From assembly GCA_035222895.1 (NCBI GenBank), contig JAVYIG010006818.1, positions 1 through 64,000 of the forward strand: a stretch of 64,000 nucleotides of DNA, in the 5' to 3' direction. The DNA comes from Strongylocentrotus droebachiensis (lineage: Eukaryota; Echinodermata; Echinoidea; Camarodonta; Strongylocentrotidae). This document shows positions 1 through 11,597 of the stretch, piece after piece. The number at the start of each line of letters is the position of its first letter. The stretch's first letter is position 1. The position numbers and the translations under genes are program-made. Under the pieces are notes generated by a model, which did no database searches, was not told where the DNA came from, and saw only the letters and a list, made by a program, of their open reading frames with translations.

Positions 1-577
1 GGAAGATAATAAGTAACATTTCATATCAAAATTACGCAATTTTTTAATCAACCTTCAACAATGTTACCGAGTCACTTTAATATTCTTGATCATAATTATA
101 TTTATGAAAATGTTTTCTAAACAGTTTATAAAAATGTTCTTATGTTTTCTTTTTATCATTGCAATTTATGTTTAATCCAAAAAATCAAAGTACAATGTTT
201 CCAGCTTGATTAGTATAATATGTATTGATTTGAGAGAAAATAATGAAAACTATCCTCTTCATCCCAGATGGATGATAAAAATAATAATGAAAATTGGCCC
301 GACAGGAAATGTGTGATTTTCGACCAAAAATAATGAACTATCCTGTTAAAGTTTTTGTCGAAAGGTGATCTTTCTTTTCAAATTTCCATGAAATTTGTCC
401 TTGACCAGCTGGGATAAAGTTTACCAAAGAGTAATGAAATAATATGTTCGGCTAAAATGCTGAATTATACCGCTTCAGTGTTTGTCGATGATTGATTTTT
501 TACAAATATTCGACTCCGGATCGATTAAAAAACATGAAAATCGGTCAGATGGTAATCCTCGATTTTCTGTCAAGTGT

Positions 578-608
<31 letters not shown>

Positions 609-1430
609 GGGGAAATCTCAAAATTGTGTTTTTCAATTTTTTATGACATTGATCCCGCCCTTTTTTTGACCACTTGGGTTCGAATTTCCCATGAACTTTT
701 CCCTAAACTCATTTTTTTTTAGCAACATGGGTTGTGTTTAGCCAGGGTTGATGACCAATCATGAAGATCTTAATGACAAAATTGCATTTTCACATCATAG
801 AACTAGACATATTTATTGCTCACAACATTGAAGAATCGGACAGTTGATATCCGGGCAAGAGAAATCTGTTTATGCATGTACAATACTCAGCCACGTAGAA
901 ATTCAAGAAATATATCTGGCCCGCCTGACAAAATGATTAGGAGCCCCTGGTCTATTTGGGGCTAGGCGATCTAAACACTTTAGGTTGATCTCGTGAGTTT
1001 TGTTGTGTATTAGATACGGAGCGCGAATAAGATCTGAACATCAAGTATATTGAATTTGACTTTTGGTAACCCAGAAGATTCTAAAATCTTGGGAATGAAT
1101 TGACGATTGATTTGTTTTTGTCCTCACGGGAAGAAAACTCTTAGTTTGTAAATCCTAGACGGGAAAGTATCATCAACCTGACGTTAGTTCAAAACATTAG
1201 TTTATGAATAAAAGATGAAATATTCTTTTAACTGTGTCTCTGCTTTTTCTGAGCATTTTATGACAAAAAGAAATGGACAAAATAGAAACGGGAGAGAAAG
1301 AGAAAGGTGGGGGAGATAGAGAGAGAGAAGGGAAGAGAGAAAGAGAGAGAGAGAGAGTTAAATCAAACCAAGAAGAAGGGAGGAAACTCGACCAACAGAC
1401 TGCATGGTCATGTTAACTCCAGGATTGATG
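1..1430. repeat. Tail of tandem-array unit (copy A), gene-free
   Basis: This stretch aligns nearly base for base with 10,231-12,440 (copy B, which has an extra insertion) and in part with 30,700-31,690 (copy C). Copies B and C each lie downstream of a TRIM gene, so copy A is inferred to be the 3' flank of a further TRIM unit off the left edge. It holds a poly-T run near 580-602, a poly-G run near 605-611 and a GA-rich microsatellite at about 1,295-1,358. No open frame of interest was seen. Confidence 0.8.
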
Positions 1431-1464
1431 ACAAATTATAAAAATCGGCCCTATCAAAAAAATT

Positions 1465-2018
1465 GGCTACCCTACATGCTATAACTTTGATCCTGACTCC
1501 CAATTGGCTTTGAAATGGGCCTACGGCAAAATGGCAAGGGGTTAGTTTAGACTTTTTGTGGAAAAAGGGAGAATATTCTAATAACTTAATTTTACAACCA
1601 TCCAAATATGCCATGAGATGGAGTATGACCCCCATTTCGCTCCTGATGAGGCATAGGGACAATTTTCGTAGAATTTGGAAAAAATTCCACTTTTTGCCAA
1701 AATGGCAAGGGATTAGTTAAGCATTTTGGCTAAAAGTGGCGTTTTTTCAAATGTTACGTAATTTTTCCCTATGCCCCTTCAGAAGCGAAACGAGATTCAT
1801 ACTCCAAGGGACGTTTATTGTGAGGAAATTAACCTATTAGAATATTTTCACTTTTCACACATAAAGTCTTAACTATAACCCTTGCCATTTTGTTCCAAAA
1901 GTGGTGTTTTTTAAATATTCACAACATTTTCCCGTGTGCCCCTTTCGATGCCAATTTGGGAGTCAGGATCCATGTTATGGCATGTAGGGACATTCATTAT
2001 GAGAAAACTAGCAATAAT
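1465..2018. repeat. Inverted-repeat (foldback) segment
   Basis: The motif CTACCCTACATG near 1,468 reappears in reverse complement near 1,980, with matching flanking text about GATCCTGACTCCCAATTGG. Between them are alternating direct and inverted copies of an AAAAGTGGCGTTTTTT-like motif and of a block around CTATGCCCCTTCAGAAGCG. A homologous segment lies at about 16,770-17,460. This is a probable non-autonomous foldback element; no coding potential. Confidence 0.6.
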
Positions 2019-2024
2019 TATATA

Positions 2025-2766
2025 CAGTGTGAGTCAAATGTCATCTGTCAGTCATCAATGAGCTAACCTGAGAAAGTGGCATGTAACTTTGCCAAAGTTG
2101 ACCACCTGTTACAATACCACAAACAATAGCAACATAATTAGTTGCTATGTCAGAAATTTCAGACTAAACTAATATTTTAGAATAGACAATGGTATGTAAT
2201 TTCCCCCGGCTTAGCACACGTTCATAATATAATTGCATGCTTCCATAAATATGTACCATACATCATCATTGCCTTTGTCTTCCTGGTGATGCTAAAGCAT
2301 GTCTGACATAGCAACTTGTATGTTGCTATTGTATTACGTATTGTAACAGGTGGTCGACTTCGGCAAAGATTCATACCACTTTTTCAAGTTAGCTCATTGA
2401 TGACTGACAGATGATGTCACGAGGGGGAATGAGATCTGGAGGTTTTGGGGTGGAGCTTAGCAAGTTTGAAAAACAAATATTTCAAACAAATATTTAAAAA
2501 TCTATGAAACAAATTCAGAAGTTTACATATCATAATATGAGATGTATTCAGGACTGCACACCAAAAGGAATACATTCGTATTTCGATGTCATGGGCCCTT
2601 TAATCCCAGCATATCACATACTGTAGGCATCAAACCACACAAAAACGATACCAAATGATTTGGGATACAACACTCTTTCATAAGATTATAATAATTTACT
2701 GTTCATAGATAATTTGTTTAATAATTGGAAATTTTCTGGGTTGTAAACTTTTTTTGACTCACACGG
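2025..2766. mobile_element. TA-flanked inverted-repeat element, mariner-style ends
   Basis: The ends are CAGTGTGAGTCAAA on the left and its near inverse TTTGACTCACACGG on the right, each next to TA, which is the target duplication known for Tc1/mariner-type transposons. An inner pair of arms (about 2,040-2,160 and 2,300-2,415, sharing a block around CAGTCATCAATGAGCTAAC) forms a second hairpin. The unit 2 copy at 17,467-18,098 lacks most of the inner right arm. No transposase frame is present, so it is non-autonomous. Confidence 0.65.
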
Positions 2767-2844
2767 TATATACATTATTATAGGCAAGGGGTCGCGCTAA
2801 GTTGCGTTTTTTGCCTCCTAGACTCCCCAAAAACCAAATCTCAC

Positions 2845-2973
2845 CAGGCGCGGATCCAGGAATTTCTTGCCGGGGGGGCACACGGAGGGGCACCGTGTGG
2901 GAAAGAGAACATATATATATATTTTTTTTAGTCCCCCCAAAAATCGCAACGACTCAGCCAGCCGCTGAATAAG

Positions 2974-3011
<38 letters not shown>

Positions 3012-3247
3012 AAGAGGACACTTTTTTTTTTTTTTTTTAGGTCACGAAATTTTTAAATTTGACATTTTGCTTCGTTAGGGGGCGGGGGTAAGGTCACCTT
3101 TAAAAAAAAAAAAAAAAAAAAATGTTTTGCCGGGGGGGGCACGCCCCTGTTTTTCAGTATATTTTGGGCGGATTTAGGGCTGATTTTAACATATTTTTTT
3201 CGGCCGGGGGGCACGTGCCCCCTGCGCCCCCCCTGGATCCGCCACTG
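2845..3247. mobile_element. Poly-G-rich inverted-repeat insertion with CTCAC duplication
   Basis: The insertion starts CAGGCGCGGATCCAGG and ends CCTGGATCCGCCACTG, inverted ends of one another. CTCAC flanks it on both sides (2,840-2,844 and 3,248-3,252), and the matching place in unit 2 (about 18,170) has one CTCAC and no insertion. The interior is dominated by G runs (about 2,974-3,010) and T or A runs. Several other pieces in the window share the GGCGGATC ends. No coding potential. Confidence 0.75.
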
Positions 3248-3252
3248 CTCAC

Positions 3253-5900
3253 GCACAAAATTTCCAGGTTAGTTTCGGAAGCTGGAGAAGGATCTTTCTC
3301 ATTCATTTTGGCATCGTACACTGTTTATAATTTCAATGATTTACACATCAATCCTATTTTTCCATATAAACTATGTGCATGAGACTAATTTTGTTCGGTA
3401 TAATTTGCATCTAAGCGCAGATTGAAAATGAAAAAAGAAAATCTAAATGTTGACTGACAGTTTGTCTTATGCGCACCTGTACAACTGTATGGAGTGTTTT
3501 TAGCCAGATTCTGGATATAATAGTAGGTAATTTTTTTAACAAATTAGGCTTTTACGATCGCTTTTACGGAACTGATCTTATGAATCTACAAATTGCCAAT
3601 TCGGAAGCTGTGCCGACATGCTTGACGATTCCTCCGTGTTTTTACTTCTCGCATTTCCTAGCATCCGAAACTCTTGTTTGTTTTAAACGATATTTTATTT
3701 CCTTCTTCATGAATTCACATTACAAGAAATTATCACAATAAGTAATATAGAACAAGATCTTCGATACAAGACACTTCATGAATTACCCCAATCAAATTAT
3801 ACATGATTGTACATTTCTTCTTTCATATAACAGTTTATAATCAGAATAACAATAGAGGAATTAGGTATGAAGTTACATAGTCCCACCCTTTTACACACTC
3901 GCACACCTTCAACTCGCACCGAACAAATTAATGACACCCCCCTCTACCACACCCACACCACACCCCTTTCAAACCAACACACACACTGCATGCAACCTGT
4001 TCCGGTTTGTCCACCTGTACAAGAGAGAGTATAAAAAATATTGAAAAAATACCCACATCCATTAAATTAAAAATGCATCGATTTGTTCCCATTTCTGTAA
4101 GTGCATCCCCTGTTTTCCCTTTTTGAAGGCTGTTTTGTATTCATCGTCTCGTCCACGTTAATTGGCACTCAAGGGGGGGGGGGGGGGGTGCGATTTTTCA
4201 AATTTTCGAGGGCCAAACAAAAATTAATGCTCACCCCCCCCCCCCCCCCCCCCCCCCCCACTGAGCGAAATATTGGCCGGCACGATTTCCAAATTTCAGC
4301 ACAAATTGATTTCAAACTTGGCCCCCCCCCCTTAAGAAATTCTGGATCCACGCCTGAGCATATGTACTACGTTCTGTACAGATGGCAAAGTTCATTGTTT
4401 TCTAGAAATAAAAATGATATATTTTACTAGAAATATGATACAATTTATTACAAATATTCTAGCATGCCGGATATTCCCATAAAAATGGGTTTCCAATCTT
4501 CACTGTGAAACTATAATAAATGTTTCGAATGTTTAGCGCCATCCCCGACAACCCAACTGTACAAGACTTTGGCAAAATTAATTTGACTCTAACTTGACAA
4601 TGTTTTTTGTCATGGGAGGGGGGGGGGGGGGGGTAACAGAACTAGCATTCAAGTTTGACATGGGCATAATATTTGCTCTACAGACGCTTGACAAAATGAC
4701 ATCGAATTTGTATTGGCCGATCACTTTTAGGACTATAAACCTCAATCTGATTGTCTGTCAAAGGTCGGTGGGAATTTCCAGCACCTAAAAATAGACTGCC
4801 AAACTAGATACATACAAATATTATGTATATAGTACTTAATGCAACACTATCGTAAAGGCAAAGCGTTTACATATTTACTGATTTCATAACCCCTAGGCCG
4901 ATACGTAGTTGAGGGAAAAGAGGTGAGTGAATTAAAATTTCAAAGAGAAATGTGGTGAAATTTGACGTATATAAACTATAGTATAGCAGACTTCCAGACA
5001 CTTTTGAGTTTGTATCTGGTTTATAAAATCTTCATTTTCCTTAGACTGAAATAATTAGACTGGGTCTAGATCACTGAACTCTATGCTTACATGGTGTAGA
5101 AGTTAGTAGTCTCGATGTCTTTGAGGTGATTAATGGAGAGCGATTGAGCTAAGACCGAGATGAGAATAACTAGTGTTTAAAATAAAGTTGGTAAACCATG
5201 TAAAAACAGGTTGCAACCCCTGTAAGAAAACAGATATTTGAAACCAGACCATAAGACATTAATGTGCTTGATCGTGAACCCGGAAGTAACGTTACTTCCA
5301 TTAGAAAACTTTTTATCTTATTGATATCGCTCATAAGTATAACTTCTCAGTGTTTGTTTGTCCTGGTATGTTGTTGTGAGTTGAATTACCAAGTTGTTAA
5401 TGCATTATTATTCGTACATGACGTAGATATGAATACACATTGGAAATATTTCAGGTTATTATGCAATTCTTAATAATTATAGCTAACATTTCGGCTAATG
5501 ATTCTGCCAAACCAGAGCATTATAATTTCCTCTGTACAATCATGATAAATTTTTTTCCTGTGGGCATAAGTACAATTATGTTTAAAGTACTGCTTTTTAT
5601 ACTTCATCAGCTTTAAGGATTAATACAAAATGTTGCCTACTAAGTTTTAGAGTTGTTCAAAGCCTAAATTCTATGTCAAAAATAATGTATGTTTATCAAC
5701 ATCTGCATCATACCTGCATGTAGATCGCGGATCATGTTTTTTTCGTTCAAATTTTGCGAATTTGTATACTAGGTGTCAATTTCTCTTACTTAAAGGAACA
5801 CAGATAAATACTCTAGATAGATAATGAGCACACGTTTGATACTCTTGGTATAAAATTCCAAAGCAAGTTTATTTCGCTCGATGCATGCACAACTATAGGC
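3253..5900. other. Unit 1 spacer, no gene
   Basis: This collinear spacer matches about 18,175-25,560 of unit 2 once the unit 2 insertions are removed. It holds CA-rich text near 3,890-3,990, paired G and C homopolymers near 4,172-4,260 next to GGATCCACGCC (a degenerate relative of the GGATC-ended elements), and a G run near 4,617-4,633. The place at 4,818-4,832 is the empty site for the unit 2 element at 23,684. The open frames here are short and unlike known proteins. Confidence 0.6.
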
Positions 5901-5922
5901 CTACAATAAATTGTGAATCATG

Positions 5923-6199
5923 GGGGGTGTTTCACCAAGACAAAGATCACTTTAAGATGGACTTAACTATGGCAGGCCGTTCATGCCACTGTTTGCTCTC
6001 ACCATTTACCGTCATTGGTTTCTCAAAGGACGTACAAATCATGGTAACAAATGTACAGAATTTATATTTCTTGATAATTCATTATTGAAGGAAAAGGTAT
6101 TATCTAAATATCATAATGTTGAGAGCAAATCGGTGGCATGAATGGCCTGCCCTAGTTCAAGTCCAACTTAACTCGATCTTATTCTTTGTGAAACACCGC
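5923..6199. mobile_element. MITE with GGTGTTTCAC ends, copy 1
   Basis: GGGGTGTTTCACCAAGACAAAG on the left is inverted as CTTTGTGAAACACC on the right, and the arms continue through GGCAGGCCGTTCATGCC against GGCATGAATGGCCTGCC. A second copy lies in the BAHCC1/TNRC18-like gene at about 36,606-36,871, and a relative with the same outermost ends at about 41,614-41,920. It encodes nothing. Confidence 0.65.
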
Positions 6200-7260
6200 A
6201 TTCGTGTTCCCCAAATCTCCGGTGTAAAAAGGGGTACTTTTCACGCAACAAAAAGTCCGGCCCGTATTGACTTTACACACCGGAGATGGGGGGGGGGGGC
6301 TTTCAAAAGGAGGGAACATGCATACGCGTACCCTAAATAACACTGAGTGGGGGGGGGGGGCGGGGAAACACCCCCTGATATGACATCATCATCAATACAT
6401 GACACTTGGTTTCAGTTTAATGAAGAAATAATGTCATGATTATTTCTCCAATAACAAAGTGCTAAAATGCGAATGGTAAACCATTTCTGAGATTTGTATT
6501 TATTTTTTTGTTTAATTTCCAACGGTTTGCCTTTAAACCATGTTTGGGCTTCAACTGATGTATTATGACTTGTATAATTCAGATTTTCACAAAATGTCTA
6601 CTAGCATGACTAGTTGCAATACAATCATGTATATGTGTTTTACTCTACATTATTTTGTCACTATCCACCCAACCCTGGTGTATAGTGAATGGGTAACCGG
6701 TAGGAAAAAAGGCGTGGCATAAAATAATGCTTGTATGGAAGGTTGGCTAAAGCCAGAGTATGACTACAGGGTCCTCAGTATACATACTTATGAGTCTATC
6801 TGGGTAAAGAAGGCATCTTTATAATTATGATTATTGTTATTTTTGTTGATATAATAATTATCATTGTCATTATTATTAATTTTGTCATTATTATTTGTCT
6901 TTTTTATTGTTATCGTTATTATTAATATCAATATCATTATTATTATAACATTCATCATTACTATTGATATTATCATTATTATTGATATTATTATTATTAT
7001 TATCATTATTATTATTATTATTATTGTCATTAATGTACAGTGACCGAAGAGCGACAAAGGATTTGACACAAATTTTGTCAATGAACAGTGAGCAGTTCTG
7101 CACAGGAAAAAAATAGTGAAAAATATTCGGAGCTCTGGCAGATATTTATTTTTCCTATTGAAATGATATTTTATCAAGTGAGCACCAATTGACCAATCAT
7201 GTATTTAGAATACTCATGAGTATTCATAGAAGGGATATAAAACGAAATATCATATCCAAA
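6200..7260. repeat. Spacer with long ATT/ATC microsatellite
   Basis: Two G runs lie near 6,289-6,298 and 6,350-6,360. From about 6,815 to 7,030 the sequence is a degenerate trinucleotide tract of ATT, ATC and GTT units, which gives Asn- or Ile-rich spurious frames on the minus strand. The equivalent tract in unit 2 is about 26,605-26,810. No gene seen. Confidence 0.7.
7236..7242 (+). promoter_or_regulatory. Possible TATA box of TRIM gene 1
   Basis: TATAAAA lies 29 bases upstream of a GC-rich block (TTGTGCGCGCGCT at 7,265) that both TRIM units share. The spacing would suit transcription starting near 7,265. The bases around this box are not conserved in unit 2, where TATAAAG (26,904) sits 17 bases before the same block. 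This is an inference without transcript evidence. Confidence 0.3.
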
Positions 7261-7390
7261 ACTGTTGTGCGCGCGCTATATTCTGTATGGGAATGGTGTG
7301 CGGAAAATGAAAAAACCAATCTCTTTAACATCAGATGAACCAAAGCTACACTCACCATTATTTTTTTCCTTTTCCTTATCTCGTATTCCT

Positions 7391-7394
7391 GTAG
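7391..7394 (+). other. 3' splice acceptor ahead of TRIM 1 start codon
   Basis: A pyrimidine-rich run at about 7,360-7,390 ends in GTAG at 7,391-7,394, ten bases before the ATG. The same arrangement occurs in unit 2 at 27,054-27,057. It implies a 5' untranslated exon upstream and one uninterrupted coding exon. The matching donor was not identified. Confidence 0.6.
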
Positions 7395-7404
7395 AATTCG
7401 AATC

Positions 7405-9231
7405 ATGGCTGATGCATTTAAGAATGTCATTGTTCAGAGTCTGGAGTGTCCTGTATGTCTGAATACCTTCACCGATCCCAAGATCCTATCTTGTTCTCAC
7501 ACCTACTGCAAGACATGTCTGAACAACCTCTTGGAATTCTATGGTAACGACCAGATGCTTCGATGTCCTGTCTGCAGAGCTGAAACCCAGGTCCAAAACC
7601 AAGATGTCAACAAATTGCCGACCAATTTAGCTTTGAAGTCTCTCATAGAGGACGTAAAGAATCAATATCAGTATTGCACACATTGTAAATCTGAGGACCA
7701 ACCCCAAGCTGTTGTCTACTGCCAAGACTGCGGCATGTATCTCTGTATCACTTGCCACAACAAACACTCTCAGTGGCAAAACTTCATCAGTCATGAGGTT
7801 TTAGCCATGAGTGAGATCCTATCAGGGAAGGTGTCAGTACGTAGGTACCGTAAATGCAGGAAACATCCAAAAGAGGATGAGGAATGCTTCTGTTCAGACT
7901 GCAGGAGATTCGCCTGCTTCAGGTGCGTTGTCATGGAGCATACAAACGAAGGACATCGGGTCGTCGAGGCAGTTGTCTATGAAAGCAGCCATATGAAGAG
8001 TATCGAGGACCTCAAATCCAAGGCGAACAAGAAACGCTCTTGCTTTCAGAAATACGTTGATTTCATTGATGAACAGAAGGAGCATGTGAGCAATGTTCAG
8101 AAGCGGTGTACAGATGATATCAACAAAGCATATGAAGATTTAGTCCGGCAGGTGACAGAGAAGAAAGACATCCTCATTGGTGAAGTAAAGGGAAGGACCG
8201 AAGGAGTAGAGAAGGAACTGGATGAAATGAAGAAATCGGCTCAGGAGCACATCAATCACTTGACCACCATAGCTGACGTGGTAACCAGTAGGACAAAGAT
8301 ACCGTTAGATATGGATGCTTTGGCTGCACACGACACTCTTTGCCAAGGCTTACAAGAGGCTTTGAAACAAGAAGATCCTGACTACAAGCAGCCGAGGCAG
8401 TCGAGCAAGAAAGGAAAAAGTGTCAGTTTTAAGAGAAACGTTGAAATGAACGAGTTATGTCTTGGTAAGATCGTAAATGCAGTTGCAAAGAACATCGCTT
8501 TGCCTTCTAAGGATAGCATGAATGCCATGGTTAGTACGTCAGACGGTAGGATGGCAGTAGGATGTAGTACAGGTAACATCGAAATCTTCTCTGCTGATGG
8601 TCAGCATCAGCAGAAAGTTTGTAAGGAAGATATGATTCTTGGAGTAGGGTTCCTCTCTGATGATCGGTTTGTTATACTTGATGACTCACACAATATCACC
8701 CTGTACACACTAGAGTACACAGAGTTAAATGTATCTTTTGAGACTTTGAGACACGATGAAGGTGGATTTGCTAGCCTAACTGTAGACAGTGATGATCAGA
8801 TCTATGTTAGCTACAGGAAAGCGAAGAAGATCCAGGTATTCTTACCAGCCGGTGGGAAGGCGATCAGGGAGATACCATGTGATGGGTACATACCTGAGCA
8901 GATTGCTAGTTATCATGATCACCTGAATATCAAATCTTGTGATACAATACGATTGATTGACAAACAAGGTGTTGTAAAATATAAATTAACAAAATTAGGT
9001 CATTTCCTATTCGCTGCTGTCTCTCAAGGGAATACAATCCTGATAGCCACGTTCAATCACGATGCAGGTTTGGTCAGCATTGATGAGTACACTAACGAGC
9101 TGAAGCATGTCCAGAACCTCGTCATTGATTACAAGATTGAAAAGGTCAAGAGAAAATGGTGCTATTTCCAGCAGTACCGCTCAGGAGAAATCGCTTTCTG
9201 TACTGCTGATAGACTCTATATATTCCACTGA
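7405..9231 (+). CDS. TRIM family protein (RING, two B-boxes, coiled coil, propeller-like C-terminus)
   Basis: Probable E3 ubiquitin ligase, 608 aa, one coding exon. RING finger: C15, C18, C30, H32, C35, C38, C54, C57 (C3HC4). B-box 1: about 91-130 (C91, C94, C106, C109, C114, C117, H121, H130). B-box 2: about 151-184 (C151, H154, C163, C166, C171, C174, H179, H184). A Lys/Glu-rich coiled coil spans about 195-300. Residues about 355-608 hold repeated short beta-type segments that resemble the NHL or WD-like propellers of TRIM2, TRIM56 and similar proteins, but I cannot assign a subfamily. All zinc ligands are intact. The start MADAF is chosen because it follows the acceptor and is shared with the paralogue at 27,068, whereas upstream frames are not conserved. 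In the family the C-terminal domain binds substrate or RNA; target unknown. Similar genes are greatly expanded in sea urchins, where immune roles have been proposed. Confidence 0.9.
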   Translation: MADAFKNVIVQSLECPVCLNTFTDPKILSCSHTYCKTCLNNLLEFYGNDQMLRCPVCRAETQVQNQDVNKLPTNLALKSLIEDVKNQYQYCTHCKSEDQPQAVVYCQDCGMYLCITCHNKHSQWQNFISHEVLAMSEILSGKVSVRRYRKCRKHPKEDEECFCSDCRRFACFRCVVMEHTNEGHRVVEAVVYESSHMKSIEDLKSKANKKRSCFQKYVDFIDEQKEHVSNVQKRCTDDINKAYEDLVRQVTEKKDILIGEVKGRTEGVEKELDEMKKSAQEHINHLTTIADVVTSRTKIPLDMDALAAHDTLCQGLQEALKQEDPDYKQPRQSSKKGKSVSFKRNVEMNELCLGKIVNAVAKNIALPSKDSMNAMVSTSDGRMAVGCSTGNIEIFSADGQHQQKVCKEDMILGVGFLSDDRFVILDDSHNITLYTLEYTELNVSFETLRHDEGGFASLTVDSDDQIYVSYRKAKKIQVFLPAGGKAIREIPCDGYIPEQIASYHDHLNIKSCDTIRLIDKQGVVKYKLTKLGHFLFAAVSQGNTILIATFNHDAGLVSIDEYTNELKHVQNLVIDYKIEKVKRKWCYFQQYRSGEIAFCTADRLYIFH

Positions 9232-10230
9232 AAATGTTGATGACTTCTTCTTAATTGCACTGTAAGATACCACTGGCCCGTAGGAAGACGATGGAGGGGG
9301 GGGGGGGGGGTGCGATGTGTGCGACTAGTCCTCTTTTATATGGTCTAAACAGGCAAACAAAACAAATGAGAATAACATCATATTTCGTTGAAAAATGGAC
9401 CCATCCCCGCCCCCTATTTCAAGCTTCCAACAGGTCTTGTTTTTCCTTGACTTCATAAAGAGTATATAACATACAGTGGAATCACTTATATCTGGAACTA
9501 GGTGAAATGGAGTTCTAGTGACTGTGTCAGAAATGGCATTTCTAGATCATGTTAATCAATTTGAATGATTGAACCTTTATAGATTATAAAAAAGTAACGT
9601 TTCTTTTAATATACTTCTGATGTGTTTATCTTTCAAGATTTTGTTGTCGATGATAATCTACATGATTGTGAATCTCACTTTTTGGTAGCTGTTGTAAATA
9701 TATAAATGATGTAGACTCAATTTAATTGTGGAGTAAACAATCATTTTACAGTAGGAGATAATCATCCTATTTATTTTGGAAACTATGTGATCGTATTACC
9801 GTATAATATTTTCTCTCAAGTATACTTTAAAGGGACTTGGTAACAGTGTAAAGATGAGACAAAATGGTGCTAAGGTAGTGACTTTAATGCTAGATGTACA
9901 ATTAAAGATAATCTGAAAGTTTGAGTGAAAACAGACCATAATAAATGATAACAATTGGGGAAATCTGATCGATACCTTAATTCTTCTAACTATATTATTT
10001 CAATTTAATTACATTTAATGTGAATCGTCACAAAGCAATGAAAAGCCTGTCTTTTGTCTTATTTTCATGGAAAAACGGTTGGGAAAATTAAAAAATGTTG
10101 GGAGAATTTACTGTTTATCAGTGTTAAAGGGTGTTGCACAGTGACGCCTTCCTAAAAAAACCATTAATATCTTTGTGGTTTGAGAATTTTTTCAGGATTG
10201 TTTGCATGTTAGAGGGTTAGTACAGAAGAA
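9232..10230. other. 3' flank of TRIM 1
   Basis: This AT-rich sequence is collinear with 28,895-30,090 minus the insertion at 28,936-29,556. A G run lies at about 9,296-9,310. AATAAA at 9,940-9,945 could be a polyadenylation signal, but there is no support beyond the hexamer. No other gene seen. Confidence 0.5.
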
Positions 10231-11547
10231 GGAAGATAATAAGTGACATTTTATACAAAAACTACGCAATTTTTTAATCAACCTTCAACAATGTTACCGA
10301 GTCACTTTAATATTCTTGATCATAATTATATATATATGAAAATTATCATTGCAATTTATGTTTAATCCAAAAAAATCAATGTACAATGTTTTCAGCTTTG
10401 ATTTGTACAATATGTATTTGATTTGAGAGAAAATAATGAAAAATATCCTTTTCATCCCAGATGGATGATAAAAATATTAATAAAAATTGGCCCGACAGGA
10501 AATGTGTGATTTTCAACCAAATATAATGAACTATCCTGTTAAAGTTTTTGTCGAAAGGTGATCTTTCTTTTCAAATTTCCATGAAATTTGTCCTCGACCA
10601 GCTGGGATTAAGTTTACCAAAGAGTAATGAAATAATGTGTTCGGCCTCAAATGCTGAATTATAACCCCTTTCAGTGTTTGTCGATAATTTTTTTTTCTTC
10701 AAAATATTTGATTCCGGATCGATTAAAAAACATGAAAATCGGCCAGATGGAAATTCTCGATTTTCTGTCAAAAGTGTTTTTGTTTTGTTTTTTGGGGAGG
10801 GAGGGGGGGGGGGGGATCTCAAAATTGTGTTTTTCAATTTTTTATGACATTGATCCCGCCTTTTTTTGACCACTTGGGTTCGAAATTCCATGAACTTTTC
10901 CCTAAACTCATTTTTTTTTACCAACATGGGTTGTGTTTAGCCAGGGTTGATGACCAAACATGAAAATCTAATTGGAAGAATTGCATTTTTTCACAATCGA
11001 ACAGTTTATATCCGGGCAAGAGAAATCTGCCCCGCCGGTATACCTGTCTATGCATGTACAAAACTCAGCCTCGTCGAAATTTTAGAAACATTTCTGGCCC
11101 ACCTGACAAAACGAATAGGAGCCCCTGGTCTATTAGGGTCAGGCGATCTAAACTTTAGGTTGGTATCTAACATTTTGTTGTGTATTAGGTAGGGAGCGCG
11201 AATAAGATCTTAACATCCAAGCAGGGGCGTAGACAACGGGGGGGGGGGGGGGGGGGGGGGGATGAGGGGGATGCATCCCCCCCCCACCTCACAAGGTGGG
11301 GGGGATGGCATGTACAATCATCTCCCCCAGGTTTTGGGGAATGATATTTGCTTACTTAATAAGTCATAATGATGATAATAATAGTAATAATAATAATGAT
11401 AACAATTATAATATTAATAATAATAATAATTATGATGATGATAATAATAATCCTCATCATTATTGTAATTGTGTTTATTGTTATTAGCCGCATTCACACG
11501 GTGAAAGCCAATTCAGACGGTAAAAAAAAGAAAATCTTACAAGTATT

Positions 11548-11589
11548 TTGTGGTTATCTTGTGGTTTGGAAACCACAAGATAACCACAA
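11548..11589. repeat. 20-bp perfect hairpin
   Basis: TTGTGGTTATCTTGTGGTTT at 11,548-11,567 is followed after two bases by its exact reverse complement at 11,570-11,589. It lies inside the hAT-like insertion, directly left of the nested GGATC-ended element. Confidence 0.8.
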
Positions 11590-11597
11590 GATAAAAC

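Noticed and set aside
6891-7103. Possible prion-like Asn-rich protein
   Set aside because: Only the microsatellite supports it; there is no start context, splice structure or conservation in unit 2.
6788-7177. Asn- or Ile-rich minus-strand open frames of up to 129 codons
   Set aside because: They are translations of the ATT/ATC microsatellite. The same occurs at 11,296-11,487 and 26,528-26,902.
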